Below are positions 8,279 through 16,304 of a stretch of 62,063 bases of DNA, in pieces. Source of the stretch: an uncultured Bacteroidota bacterium (GTDB lineage Bacteria > Bacteroidota > Bacteroidia > Bacteroidales > WCHB1-69); NCBI GenBank assembly GCA_902802755.1, contig CADCNH010000009.1:1-62063 (forward strand), read 5' to 3'. Under the pieces are notes generated by a model. It was not told the origin of the DNA, did no database searches, and saw nothing but the letters and a program-made list of their open reading frames with translations. Positions within the stretch are counted from its first letter, which is position 1, and each line of letters opens with the position of its first letter. Both the position numbers and the translations under genes were made by a program.

Positions 8279-9550
8279 ATGTCAGTTATCAAAGCTTTTA
8301 AGGGATTACGTCCTCCCAAAGAAATCGTAGAAAAGTTAGCCTCACGTCCCTACGACGTGCTGAACTCCGAAGAAGCCCGCAAGGAAGCCGAAGGCAATCC
8401 ATACAGCCTGTTGCACGTCACCAAGGCTGAGATTGACCTGCCCGTTGGCACCGATGAGCACTCTCCCGAAGTGTATCTTCAGGTGGTGAAAAACTTCAAC
8501 ACTTTCAAAGATTACGGCTGGCTGAAACGCGATGAGGAAGACAAACTGTATATCTATGCTCAGAGCATGAACCCGACAGACGCCAACGCCCACTGGCAGT
8601 ATGGCATCGTGGCTTGCGCTTACAGCGAGGACTATGTCAACAAGATCATCAAGAAGCATGAGCTCACCCGTAAGGACAAAGAGGAAGACCGTATGAAACA
8701 CGTGCGCATCACCAACGCCAACGTGGAACCCGTTTTCTTCGCATATCCCGCTGTGGATGAAATCGACGCTATCGTGAACAACATCGTTCGCCACGAAGCT
8801 CCCGAATACGACTTCATCGCCAAAGAAGACGGCTTCGGCCATCGTTTCTGGGTCATCAACGACAAGGCTACCATCGCCCGCCTCGTTGAACTGTTCGCCA
8901 CCAAGGTTCCCGCCATGTACATCGCCGACGGTCACCACCGTAGCGCCGCCGCCGCATTGGTAGGACAGGAAAAGAAAGAGCACAACCCCAACCATACCGG
9001 CAAAGAGGAATACAACTTCTTCATGACCGTTATCTTCCCCGACAACCAGCTGAAGATTATCGACTACAACCGCGTAGTGAAGGACCTCAACGGCCTCAGC
9101 AAGGAAGACTTCCTGAATGCACTGAACAAGGCTTTCGTGGTGGAAGAAATGGGTACCGAGATTTACAAACCCGCCAAATTGCATGAGTTCAGCATGTACT
9201 TGGATGGCAAATGGTACAAGATGACCGCCAAGGAAGGCACCTACGACGATAAGGATCCTATCGGCGTTTTGGATGTGAAGATTCTGAGCGACCATGCTTT
9301 GGACGCTGTGCTCGGCATCAAGGACCTCCGTACCGACAAGCGCATCGACTTCGTGGGCGGTATCCGCGGTTTGGGCGAACTGAAACGCCGCGTAGATAAC
9401 GGCGAGATGAAAGTGGCTTTCGCACTCTATCCGGTATCCATGCAGCAGATTATCGACATCGCCGACTCAGGCAACATCATGCCTCCGAAGACCACCTGGT
9501 TCGAACCGAAACTGAGATCAGGTCTGGTAGTTCATGAGTTGAACGCATAA
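8279..9550 (+). CDS. DUF1015 family protein
   Basis: The 423-residue cytoplasmic protein matches the DUF1015 family over its full length. Family landmarks are the start FKGLRPP..VEKLASRPYDVL, the EARKEAEGNPYSLLHVTKAEI segment, and the strongly conserved YIADGHHRSAAA motif at about residue 210-225, which suggests a catalytic or ligand pocket. The biochemical role is unknown; in other Bacteroidales the gene tends to lie near serine biosynthesis genes, which are not present here. The codon third positions are strongly GC-biased, so a long antisense frame exists over it but is a shadow. It is expressed from its own promoter. Confidence 0.9.
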   Translation: MSVIKAFKGLRPPKEIVEKLASRPYDVLNSEEARKEAEGNPYSLLHVTKAEIDLPVGTDEHSPEVYLQVVKNFNTFKDYGWLKRDEEDKLYIYAQSMNPTDANAHWQYGIVACAYSEDYVNKIIKKHELTRKDKEEDRMKHVRITNANVEPVFFAYPAVDEIDAIVNNIVRHEAPEYDFIAKEDGFGHRFWVINDKATIARLVELFATKVPAMYIADGHHRSAAAALVGQEKKEHNPNHTGKEEYNFFMTVIFPDNQLKIIDYNRVVKDLNGLSKEDFLNALNKAFVVEEMGTEIYKPAKLHEFSMYLDGKWYKMTAKEGTYDDKDPIGVLDVKILSDHALDAVLGIKDLRTDKRIDFVGGIRGLGELKRRVDNGEMKVAFALYPVSMQQIIDIADSGNIMPPKTTWFEPKLRSGLVVHELNA

Positions 9551-9555
9551 TTAGG

Positions 9556-9618
9556 GATCAGGTTTCAGGTTACAGGTGACAGAAAAACTGTAACCTGACA
9601 CCTGAAACCTGTAACCTA
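9556..9618. repeat. Inverted CAGGTTTCAGG-type word repeat
   Basis: CAGGTTTCAGGT at the left pairs with ACCTGAAACCTG at the right, with GTTACAGG and CTGTAACC words between them, so the RNA could fold into one long hairpin. It fills the whole gap from DUF1015 to five bases before the uvrC ATG. The same words occur at 27462 and 42470. Confidence 0.7.
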
Positions 9619-9623
9619 CTAAA

Positions 9624-11402
9624 ATGGAAAGTGGTGAGAAGATATCTCTGATTTTGAAGAGCCTGCCCGAAAAGCCAGGGGTGTATCGTTTTTTCGATGA
9701 CGAAGGCACTATCATCTATGTGGGCAAAGCCAAGAAACTCAAACGCCGCGTATCGTCGTACTTCAACAAGCAGCACGACAATCGCAAAGTGCGGGTGATG
9801 GTTTCCAAAATCAGGGATATCCAAACCACAGTCGTCAACACAGAATGGGAAGCGTTGCTGTTGGAAAACAGCATGATCAAGGAATACAAGCCCCGCTACA
9901 ACATTCTGCTCAAGGATGACAAGACCTATCCTTGGTTAGCCATCTCCAAAGAGGATTTCCCCCGCATTTTTTCCACCCGCAACCCCGACAAAAACACCAT
10001 GCAGTTGTTCGGGCCGTATGCTTCCGTGCATTACCTGAACACCCTGATGGAAACTATCCGGGAACTGTTTCCGCTACGCACCTGCCGCCGTCTGACACAA
10101 AACAGCCGCCCATGCATCCAGCACCAAATCGGGAAATGCCCCGCCCCTTGCGCCAAACTCATCAGCAAGGAGGATTATCAGGAGGAAATCAAAAGCATCA
10201 TCGACATCATCAAAGGCAACAGCAAGATTGTGCAACAAAAGCTGAAAGACCAGATGATGAAATATGCTGAAAAATGGGAGTTTGAAAAAGCGGAAGTTAT
10301 CAAGCGAAAACTGGAAGTACTTGATAACTATATCGGCAAGTCGGTGGTGGTAAATCCTGCCCTCACGCAGCTGGATGTCTTGTCGCTGGATACCGACGAC
10401 GAAAGCGGCTATATCAACTTCCTACGCATCATGAACGGGGCGATTATACAGTCTTACACTTTTGAAATCAATAATAAATTAGACAAGACTGAAGAAGACC
10501 TGTTACTGACGGGCATGTTGACGGTGGAGGACAAATTCGGGCCGCTGTTTCCCGATGTGGTGGTGCCCTTTATGCCTGAACTTGTTCCCGAAGGCACCAA
10601 CTTCATTGTGCCCCAGCGAGGCGACAAATACAAGTTGCTAGAGCTGTCGCACAAGAACGCACAGTATTACAAATTAGAGAAGAAGAAACGCCAAGAGCTG
10701 GTAGATCCCGAACGCCGCCACCAGCGAGTACTCGTTGCCTTGCAGAAGGCTCTGAACATGGACCGACTGCCACGCCGCATCGAATGTTTCGACAACTCGA
10801 ACACCCAAGGCGAACAACCCGTGGCCGCTATGGTCTGCTTTATCGACGGCAAGCCCGCTAAAAAGGAATACCGCCATTTCCTCATCAAAACGGTAGTCGG
10901 CCCCGACGACTTCAGCTCCATGGAAGAAGTGGTCTATCGCCGCTACCACCGCATTCTGGAAGAGGGCAAAGACCTGCCCGACCTGCTGATGGTGGATGGA
11001 GGCAAAGGACAGCTCAGTGCCGCCTACCGGTCCATCAAGGCCCTCCATCTTGAAGACAAACTGATGATGATCGGCATTGCGGAAAGATTGGAGGACATTT
11101 ACAAATTGGGGGATGAGTTCCCCACCTATATCGACAAAAAGTCGGAGGCCCAGAAACTGCTGCAATACGTGCGCGACGAGGCCCACCGCTTCGGCATCAC
11201 GCATCACCGCAAGCGCCGAGCCAAACACAGCATCGCCTCACGCCTGGACGAGATTCCCGGCATCGGCGAGGTGCTGAAAAACAAACTCCTCACCCACTTC
11301 AAGAGTGTCAAAAACATCGAAAACGCTAGCGAAGAGGAGATAGCGAAAGTTATTGGACCGGCGAAAGCCAAAACGGTGTTGGAGGCTTTATCCCAGAAAT
11401 AA
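9624..11402 (+). CDS. uvrC: UvrABC excinuclease subunit C
   Basis: UvrC makes both incisions around bulky DNA lesions in nucleotide excision repair, recruited by UvrB. The 592-residue protein has an N-terminal GIY-YIG nuclease domain (GVYRFFDD...IIYVGKAKKL), a cysteine-rich stretch (CRRL...CIQHQIGKCPAPC), a UVR helix pair (about 200-235), the RNase H-like endonuclease domain (IECFDNSNTQG, LLMVDGGKGQL, with the catalytic aspartates and HRFGITHHRKRR) and a C-terminal tandem helix-hairpin-helix (DEIPGIGEVLKNKLL). It is full length. The start lies right after the word repeat with no Shine-Dalgarno sequence. Confidence 0.97.
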   Translation: MESGEKISLILKSLPEKPGVYRFFDDEGTIIYVGKAKKLKRRVSSYFNKQHDNRKVRVMVSKIRDIQTTVVNTEWEALLLENSMIKEYKPRYNILLKDDKTYPWLAISKEDFPRIFSTRNPDKNTMQLFGPYASVHYLNTLMETIRELFPLRTCRRLTQNSRPCIQHQIGKCPAPCAKLISKEDYQEEIKSIIDIIKGNSKIVQQKLKDQMMKYAEKWEFEKAEVIKRKLEVLDNYIGKSVVVNPALTQLDVLSLDTDDESGYINFLRIMNGAIIQSYTFEINNKLDKTEEDLLLTGMLTVEDKFGPLFPDVVVPFMPELVPEGTNFIVPQRGDKYKLLELSHKNAQYYKLEKKKRQELVDPERRHQRVLVALQKALNMDRLPRRIECFDNSNTQGEQPVAAMVCFIDGKPAKKEYRHFLIKTVVGPDDFSSMEEVVYRRYHRILEEGKDLPDLLMVDGGKGQLSAAYRSIKALHLEDKLMMIGIAERLEDIYKLGDEFPTYIDKKSEAQKLLQYVRDEAHRFGITHHRKRRAKHSIASRLDEIPGIGEVLKNKLLTHFKSVKNIENASEEEIAKVIGPAKAKTVLEALSQK

Positions 11403-11947
11403 GAATAAATAGTATTGCTGCCTGCAAAATGTGCCGAAGGCACAATATTCTATTAACCCCGCACTAAACGACGAAGTCGTGCAGTGTGGGGTAGTAAGCA
11501 CAGCCCTCACAGCTGCGTACCTCCGGCACGCTGATTTCCTCCACATGTCCTGCCACCCCAAACTGCGGCCTACGGCCTTGTTAGGGGTTAATAGGATGGC
11601 GTGCTTGCAGCACGCCAACACACAAATAACCTACGCCACCATACTGAAAGTTTTCAAAGTCCTCGGCGCCACTATCGCCAGTATGGATTTGGGGTACTTC
11701 GTGAAAGTGGTGTTGTGATAAATTGTAGAGACGTGGCGTGCCCCGTCTCGTATACAAATCAGCTTTACCCTCGCATGCTGCACCAGAGCATAAGTACAAC
11801 ATTAATTAAAATATTTGGCTGTTGCGCCACGCCACCCAAAAATCAAATACCAACGATAACAGGTTTTCTAAACGATACAAGCCAACGATAATATAAGTTA
11901 TGGGACTAATATATTTAAAAATTCAAAGAAAGATTGCCATATAAGCG
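11403..11947. other. Repeat-filled intergenic region
   Basis: About 545 bases without a credible gene. It contains two CCCC-stem hairpin repeats (11457-11493 and 11555-11597), a palindrome of the GTAGAGACG family (11723-11749), and degenerate sequence in which open frames on both strands consist of hairpin-derived codons. No promoter is evident. Confidence 0.6.
11457..11597. repeat. CCCC-stem hairpin repeats, copies 3 and 4
   Basis: First unit: CCCCGCACT pairs with AGTGTGGGG around AACGACGAAGTCGT (11457-11493), followed by AGTAAGC. Second unit: CCCC (11556-11559) and GGGG (11584-11587) enclose an inner GCGGCC TAC GGCCTTG stem, followed by TAATAGGAT and then GGCGTGC TTGCA GCACGCC. Same architecture as at 2559 and 7882, with different stem sequences. 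Confidence 0.6.
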
Positions 11948-12631
11948 TTATTTGTCTTCATTGATTATCCACTCTATAAGATTTGGACAAATATCCTTCA
12001 GCAAATCTTTTGCTACAGCTTTCATTCCGTCACTGAATTTTTCACTGGTATTTTGAGGCAAACTTTCCTGATTGACCTTCATGCTTTCTTTAATCTGTAC
12101 TATTAGATCATTCTTCTCATTGAAGTTGGCCAGTAGCAACAACAAATCGTTAGCTGTGATTGTCACAATATCGCCATTGAACGAACTATCCGCAAAACTT
12201 CCCTTTTCCTCCAGTATATCGTTCAGATAGAGTCGCATAGCCTTATCTCTGATGGAGAACTGTATTCTGTTTTTATCCTTTAGTTTATATGCACGATTAG
12301 AAAGCATTTCAATTAGGCGATTTTTGTATTCCTGCTCGCTATCATCGACCTTATTGTATTTCAGTTCTGCCTCATAGCGCATACGCTTTACCTTAGATTC
12401 GGGGATACGTAGTTTGCGACTGATATTGTTGTCGCTCATACCCTTCAGCTGATTTGATAGTAGAAAATGAAAAATAAATACCTCAAAGTCATTCTTATTC
12501 ATTGTTCCGAATCCGTGTTCAAGATAGTAGCCATTGATAAATTCAGATAGTGTTGTTGTGGGTGAAACATTGACCATGTGATAATGCATTAAAACTAACC
12601 TACTCTCTTCTGGCTTTTCGGCTTCCGCCAT
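11948..12631 (-). CDS. Conserved-looking hypothetical protein with HTH-like segment
   Basis: I do not recognise this 227-residue protein. It is soluble, without signal peptide or membrane segment. Around residues 65-85 the segment GMSDNNISRKLRIPESKVKR has the spacing of a helix-turn-helix, suggesting DNA or protein binding. The C-terminal third is helical and charged. It begins with a clear ATG 114 bases downstream of the FISUMP gene's stop, separated by two GC-rich hairpins. It may be transcribed by read-through from that gene; no own promoter is obvious. Codon use is more AT-rich than its neighbours, which could mean horizontal acquisition. Confidence 0.7.
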   Translation of the reverse strand: MAEAEKPEESRLVLMHYHMVNVSPTTTLSEFINGYYLEHGFGTMNKNDFEVFIFHFLLSNQLKGMSDNNISRKLRIPESKVKRMRYEAELKYNKVDDSEQEYKNRLIEMLSNRAYKLKDKNRIQFSIRDKAMRLYLNDILEEKGSFADSSFNGDIVTITANDLLLLLANFNEKNDLIVQIKESMKVNQESLPQNTSEKFSDGMKAVAKDLLKDICPNLIEWIINEDK

Positions 12632-12682
12632 AGAATTGACTAATTAATTGAATTTTACTGATTTTCTTTTTTGAAATTTTCG

Positions 12683-12742
12683 CCCGCCTTTCGGCGGGTG
12701 TTTCCTTTCAGACCGCTTGGGCGCTTCGCGCTTTTGCGGTCT
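12683..12742. other. Two GC-rich hairpins just after the FISUMP gene stop
   Basis: Read on the minus strand, the first hairpin begins three bases after the TAG: AGACCGC (742-736 side) pairs with GCGGTCT (717-711 side) and encloses a GCGC/GCGC inner stem. The second has a perfect CCCGCC / GGCGGG stem with a GAAA loop (12684-12699). Neither is followed by a T-tract. They could be a processing or stability structure, or resemble the hairpin that follows variable regions in diversity-generating retroelements. Confidence 0.6.
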
Positions 12743-12745
12743 GCT

Positions 12746-15700
12746 CTAATCGCGAACGCAACGGACTGAGAAGCCGTAGCCCTTGCCGTTGTTGTACCTG
12801 TCCACGTCGGCGTAATCGTAGTAGAGATAGCGGCCGTAAGCGTAGTTGTCATTGCCCTCCGTAGCACTCCAGAAGTAGGCATTGTAGCCGAAATTGTAGT
12901 AGTTGCCGTCGTAGACGCCAGCGGGAAGAGCCGAGAAGCCTGTCGCATTGTTCGTGCCCGGATTATTGCCTACATCGCAAGTTTCGGTGGAACTGTCCCA
13001 TCCCATAGTGGATGCCAACGCCTTGGCAATGTAATTACTATTATAGATATAGCACAGATACTGCGTCTGGCTGCTAACATAATATGTCAGCTGCCACCAT
13101 TCCGCATCACTTGGCACATGCCAGCCTACGGGACAAATTCCTTGAACACCACTGGGATTGGCACTACTTGATGAGGAATTGCGCATCACTGCCTTCCAAT
13201 TGTATAAATAGCCGTAAGTGCTTACATTGGAACTGTTATTATTCGGATAGTAACGATAAGCTATGGTGGTGGAAGTATCGTTGCCCAATGCGATGCTTGT
13301 ACCATTGCTATAGTGTGTGGTGCGAAGGTTTTCCTTCATCCAGCATTGAGCACCTATCTGTACAGTATTATAAGTATTGTTGTCATAATCGGTCACAGTG
13401 GGAGCTCCTGTACAAGGCTGTCCGTCATAAGGATTAGGAGTTGTAAATGTCAATACTTCACCATACGCTGTACCAATACTATTGGTGGCGTACGCGCGAA
13501 CATAGTAGGTAGTAGCCGATGTCAACCCTGTTATGCTACTGGTGAAACTACCCGTGCCACTGCCGTTGGAAGTGTGGTTATCACTTATGGTAGGATTCTG
13601 TGAAGTACTCCAGCATATACCTCGTGCGGTTACAGCGGCAGTTCCAGTTGCTGTTACATTTCCGCCACAAGTGGCAGCAGAGGTGGTGATGTTGTTGACC
13701 ACAAAGGTCGATACAGTAGGCAACTGCCCTGTATAAGATTCTCCTTCATTGTGCACGCAACGGACTGAATAGCCGGAATACTTTGTAATAGTGGACAAGG
13801 TTACGTCAGCAGCGCAGTGCACAACACAGGAATTGTATGCATCGTAACAATTGTATTCTGTAGCAATCCAAAACTGGGCATATAGACCGATACAATCAAA
13901 AGGGTAACCGTAGTAGTAGCCAGCGGGAAGAGCCGAAAAGCCTGTCGCATTGTTCGTACTTGGAGTATTACCAACAGCACAGGTTGTTATATAATAACTA
14001 TGCCATCCTGTAGTGGAAGCCAACGCCTTGGCGATGTAATCACTGTAACCATTGCATTGATATAGTGGCACACAGCTCACATAGTCAATCAGTTGCATCC
14101 ACTCTGCATGGCTCGGAACATGCCATCCCATAGGACAAATGCCCTGTACATCATTGGGATTAACAAGAGAAGAAGAAGGACCTCGCATTACTGCCGGCCA
14201 ATTATACAGATAACCATAAATGGGGACATTGCTCGTGTCTAAACCTGGGCTATAACGGTATGGAGTTATTGTGCTGGTTATGGTGCCTAATGGAATAGTT
14301 GTACCATTGGCATAACGCGTGGTGCGCAAGTTCTCCTTCATCCAGCACTGATTGCCTATTTGCACCGTATTGTAGCTGTTCCCGTCTATATCCGTCACCG
14401 TGGCGGCACCAGGGCAGGGCTGAGCATCTATTGTGGCATTGGTCGTGAAATTCACCTCACTACCATAAACAGTTCCCAAAACACTCGTCGCATATGCACG
14501 TATATAGTAAGTGGTGCCTGGATTCAACCCTGTTAGTTGGCTGGTAAAGTATCCTACACCACCTCCATCCGTAGTGTGGTTGTGATTTACATTTGGATTA
14601 GGGGAAGTATTCCAGCACACCCCCCTTACCAAAATATTCTCTTCCCCATTATAGATTACATTGCCACCACAAGTGGCCGTACTATAGGATATGCAAATAA
14701 CGGAATCGGTAGTCACCATAACCGACAGTGTTGAGGTGGTGGTAAAACTTTCTTCGTTGCCGTAGGCCACGCCCACATTGTTGATGGCAAAAGCCCGTAC
14801 ATAGTAGGTAGTGTTTTCGCTTAAGCCCGTCAAATTGCCCGAGAAAGTTCCTGTGCCTTGTCCTATATGAACGCATATATCCGATACGGTGGGCATGGGA
14901 TTAGTACTATAGCAAACACCTCTGTCAAATACTGTGGCACCACCATCGGAAATTACTGAACCACCTACCATTGCGGAAGTATAAGTGATGTTGCTTACCG
15001 CATTAGTAGTAACCGTTGGCAATTGGTGTTGTGTTTCGGCAAACTGCAAAGTAAAGGTCTGGGAAGCACCTTGTGGCTGTGAGATGCGCTGGCTTTCTAC
15101 CTCGCTGCCATTAATGGTGGCATAGCCCACATATTCCATCTGATCCCCGAAATTGAAAGGGTGGGTGGTGGTATATTTGGGACCGTTTTTGGATTGGGTT
15201 GCGGACGCATGCGATGCATCACCGCCGTTTCCCGTATATTCAATCCTATTGCCATCCCCGCCACCGTTGCATACCATCTTGATGGAAGAAGTCTGCCCGT
15301 TCTGGCGGGCGGTCATAATGTATGTGCCAGAGGTAGACAAGGTAACGCGGAATTGGTGGATACCCGCCTGCGGACGCATGCGATGCGTCCCTACGGTTTT
15401 TCCGTTTACATCCGCAATATCCAACATCACCTCATCCTCTTCCTCTACCGTAAGGCTCACCTCGGTGGTGCCGGTGAAAGGATTGGGGTTATTTTGGGAC
15501 AATTGTAGAGACGCACGGCCGTGCGTCTCTACATCACCGATTCCTGTGCCATTCTGCATGGTTAGCGTGGTGTCAGGCCAATATATCGTCTCCTGCCAGC
15601 TTTTGGTCAGGTTGGTAATAGTAACCCGGTTGAATTGCACATAGTGGTTGGCTACATCTTTGGCGGTAAAGGTAAGGGTTACGCTTTGGGAGAATGCAGC

Positions 15701-15748
15701 GACGCAACACACCAGCAGACAGATAAGTAGTAAAAATGTCTTTTTCAT
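12746..15748 (-). CDS. Secreted surface protein with FN3-like repeats and two FISUMP domains
   Basis: The 1000-residue product has a signal peptide (cleavage near residue 20, AAFSQ). Residues about 90-160 look like a T9SS type A sorting/FlgD-like beta domain (NPNPFTGTTEVSL, GTYIMTARQNG), oddly near the N terminus. Three FN3-like repeats follow (about 240-335, 340-440, 690-780; YYVRAYA signature). Two FISUMP domains (about 445-685 and 785-1000) carry the hallmark QIG.QCWMKENLRTT, YGYLYNW, GICP.GWHVPS.AEW, NATGFSALPAG and SVRCV motifs. FISUMP is a C-type-lectin-like fold of unknown ligand; the protein is likely exposed at the cell surface. The two FISUMP copies share their frame almost exactly but differ sharply before SVRCV. 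Three GC-rich palindromes lie in frame near the 5' end. Confidence 0.88.
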   Translation of the reverse strand: MKKTFLLLICLLVCCVAAFSQSVTLTFTAKDVANHYVQFNRVTITNLTKSWQETIYWPDTTLTMQNGTGIGDVETHGRASLQLSQNNPNPFTGTTEVSLTVEEEDEVMLDIADVNGKTVGTHRMRPQAGIHQFRVTLSTSGTYIMTARQNGQTSSIKMVCNGGGDGNRIEYTGNGGDASHASATQSKNGPKYTTTHPFNFGDQMEYVGYATINGSEVESQRISQPQGASQTFTLQFAETQHQLPTVTTNAVSNITYTSAMVGGSVISDGGATVFDRGVCYSTNPMPTVSDICVHIGQGTGTFSGNLTGLSENTTYYVRAFAINNVGVAYGNEESFTTTSTLSVMVTTDSVICISYSTATCGGNVIYNGEENILVRGVCWNTSPNPNVNHNHTTDGGGVGYFTSQLTGLNPGTTYYIRAYATSVLGTVYGSEVNFTTNATIDAQPCPGAATVTDIDGNSYNTVQIGNQCWMKENLRTTRYANGTTIPLGTITSTITPYRYSPGLDTSNVPIYGYLYNWPAVMRGPSSSLVNPNDVQGICPMGWHVPSHAEWMQLIDYVSCVPLYQCNGYSDYIAKALASTTGWHSYYITTCAVGNTPSTNNATGFSALPAGYYYGYPFDCIGLYAQFWIATEYNCYDAYNSCVVHCAADVTLSTITKYSGYSVRCVHNEGESYTGQLPTVSTFVVNNITTSAATCGGNVTATGTAAVTARGICWSTSQNPTISDNHTSNGSGTGSFTSSITGLTSATTYYVRAYATNSIGTAYGEVLTFTTPNPYDGQPCTGAPTVTDYDNNTYNTVQIGAQCWMKENLRTTHYSNGTSIALGNDTSTTIAYRYYPNNNSSNVSTYGYLYNWKAVMRNSSSSSANPSGVQGICPVGWHVPSDAEWWQLTYYVSSQTQYLCYIYNSNYIAKALASTMGWDSSTETCDVGNNPGTNNATGFSALPAGVYDGNYYNFGYNAYFWSATEGNDNYAYGRYLYYDYADVDRYNNGKGYGFSVRCVRD
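15203..15533. repeat. Three palindromic elements inside the FISUMP coding region
   Basis: 15504-15533 is a perfect 30-base palindrome (left half TGTAGAGACGCACGG). 15372-15390 has GGACGCAT / ATGCGTCC arms around GCG, followed by CTAC. 15203-15221 is a decayed relative (GGACGCAT GCG ATGCATCA). All keep the reading frame (they encode DVETHGRASLQ, VGTHRMRP and GDASHAS) and match the family seen between genes at 8048, 11723, 17611 and 25583. Confidence 0.75.
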
Positions 15749-15795
15749 AATGGTTTATTTTGTGATTATATTATCGCAATATATTATAGTGCTTG

Positions 15796-15803
15796 CAAAG
15801 TTA
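15796..15803 (-). promoter_or_regulatory. -7 promoter element of FISUMP gene
   Basis: TAACTTTG on the minus strand fits TAnnTTTG, 47 bases before the ATG at 15748. Confidence 0.6.
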
Positions 15804-15868
15804 CATATAATTTTTGAATTACAAATAGTCTCACCTTGTTTGAACCACGGCTAACGCATGAAATTTTT

Positions 15869-16261
15869 CGGAATTATCCCTTTTGGTCTTGCATTTTATC
15901 GAATGACCTTACCTATTTCTCATACCATACATTTTTCGCATATGAATCAATATTAAACCCTCTGCCGAGGGTAATTAAAAAAATGTGAAACATCCTTCTA
16001 TTGATATTGATTCCCCTAACGGGGAAATAATATCCCGTCAGGGATTCTATTTCAATAGACGATAGCATAACCACAATATCAATATCCCGTAAGGGATTTA
16101 ATATCAATAGAATGGTGGCATTATACCATTATGGTCGCGGCGCGAGTATGGTATGCACCGAAGCATAACACCTGACCGACGCGAAAGGAAAACCCAAAGC
16201 TGATGCTATAAATCTCTCGCCATAAATCTAAAATTCAGCAAGACTAAAAGGGATAATTCCG
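15869..16261. mobile_element. 393-bp MITE-like element with inverted ends
   Basis: The left end CGGAATTATCCCTTTTGGTC (continuing TTGC) and the right end (16238-16261, GCAAGACTAAAAGGGATAATTCCG read in 20-base parts) are inverted repeats matching at 23 of 24 positions. Inside are a small CCCTC/GAGGG hairpin and three related units containing ATCCC(G/C)TAA/CAGGGAT flanked by CTATTGATATTGAT-like arms (15997-16024, 16030-16058, 16078-16110). There is no coding capacity for a transposase. A flanking target duplication was not obvious. Right-end relatives occur at 2730-2846 and 52816-52910. Confidence 0.6.
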
Positions 16262-16304
16262 ATATTCATTCAGAATGTGCCTTTGGCACACGAGCAACAA
16301 TTTA

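Noticed and set aside
8342..9295. 317-residue frame antisense to the DUF1015 gene
   Set aside because: Shadow caused by strong C/G third-position bias of the real gene; the sense product matches a family along its whole length.
11431..11718. 95-residue plus-strand reading frame after uvrC
   Set aside because: It runs through two hairpin repeats, has no promoter or homologue that I recognise, and stem halves dictate the codons.
15997..16110. Possible CRISPR array (three units with ATCCC..GGGAT)
   Set aside because: The units differ in length and sequence, the distances are irregular, there are no spacer-like unique segments of constant size, and no cas genes are near. They lie within an element with inverted ends.
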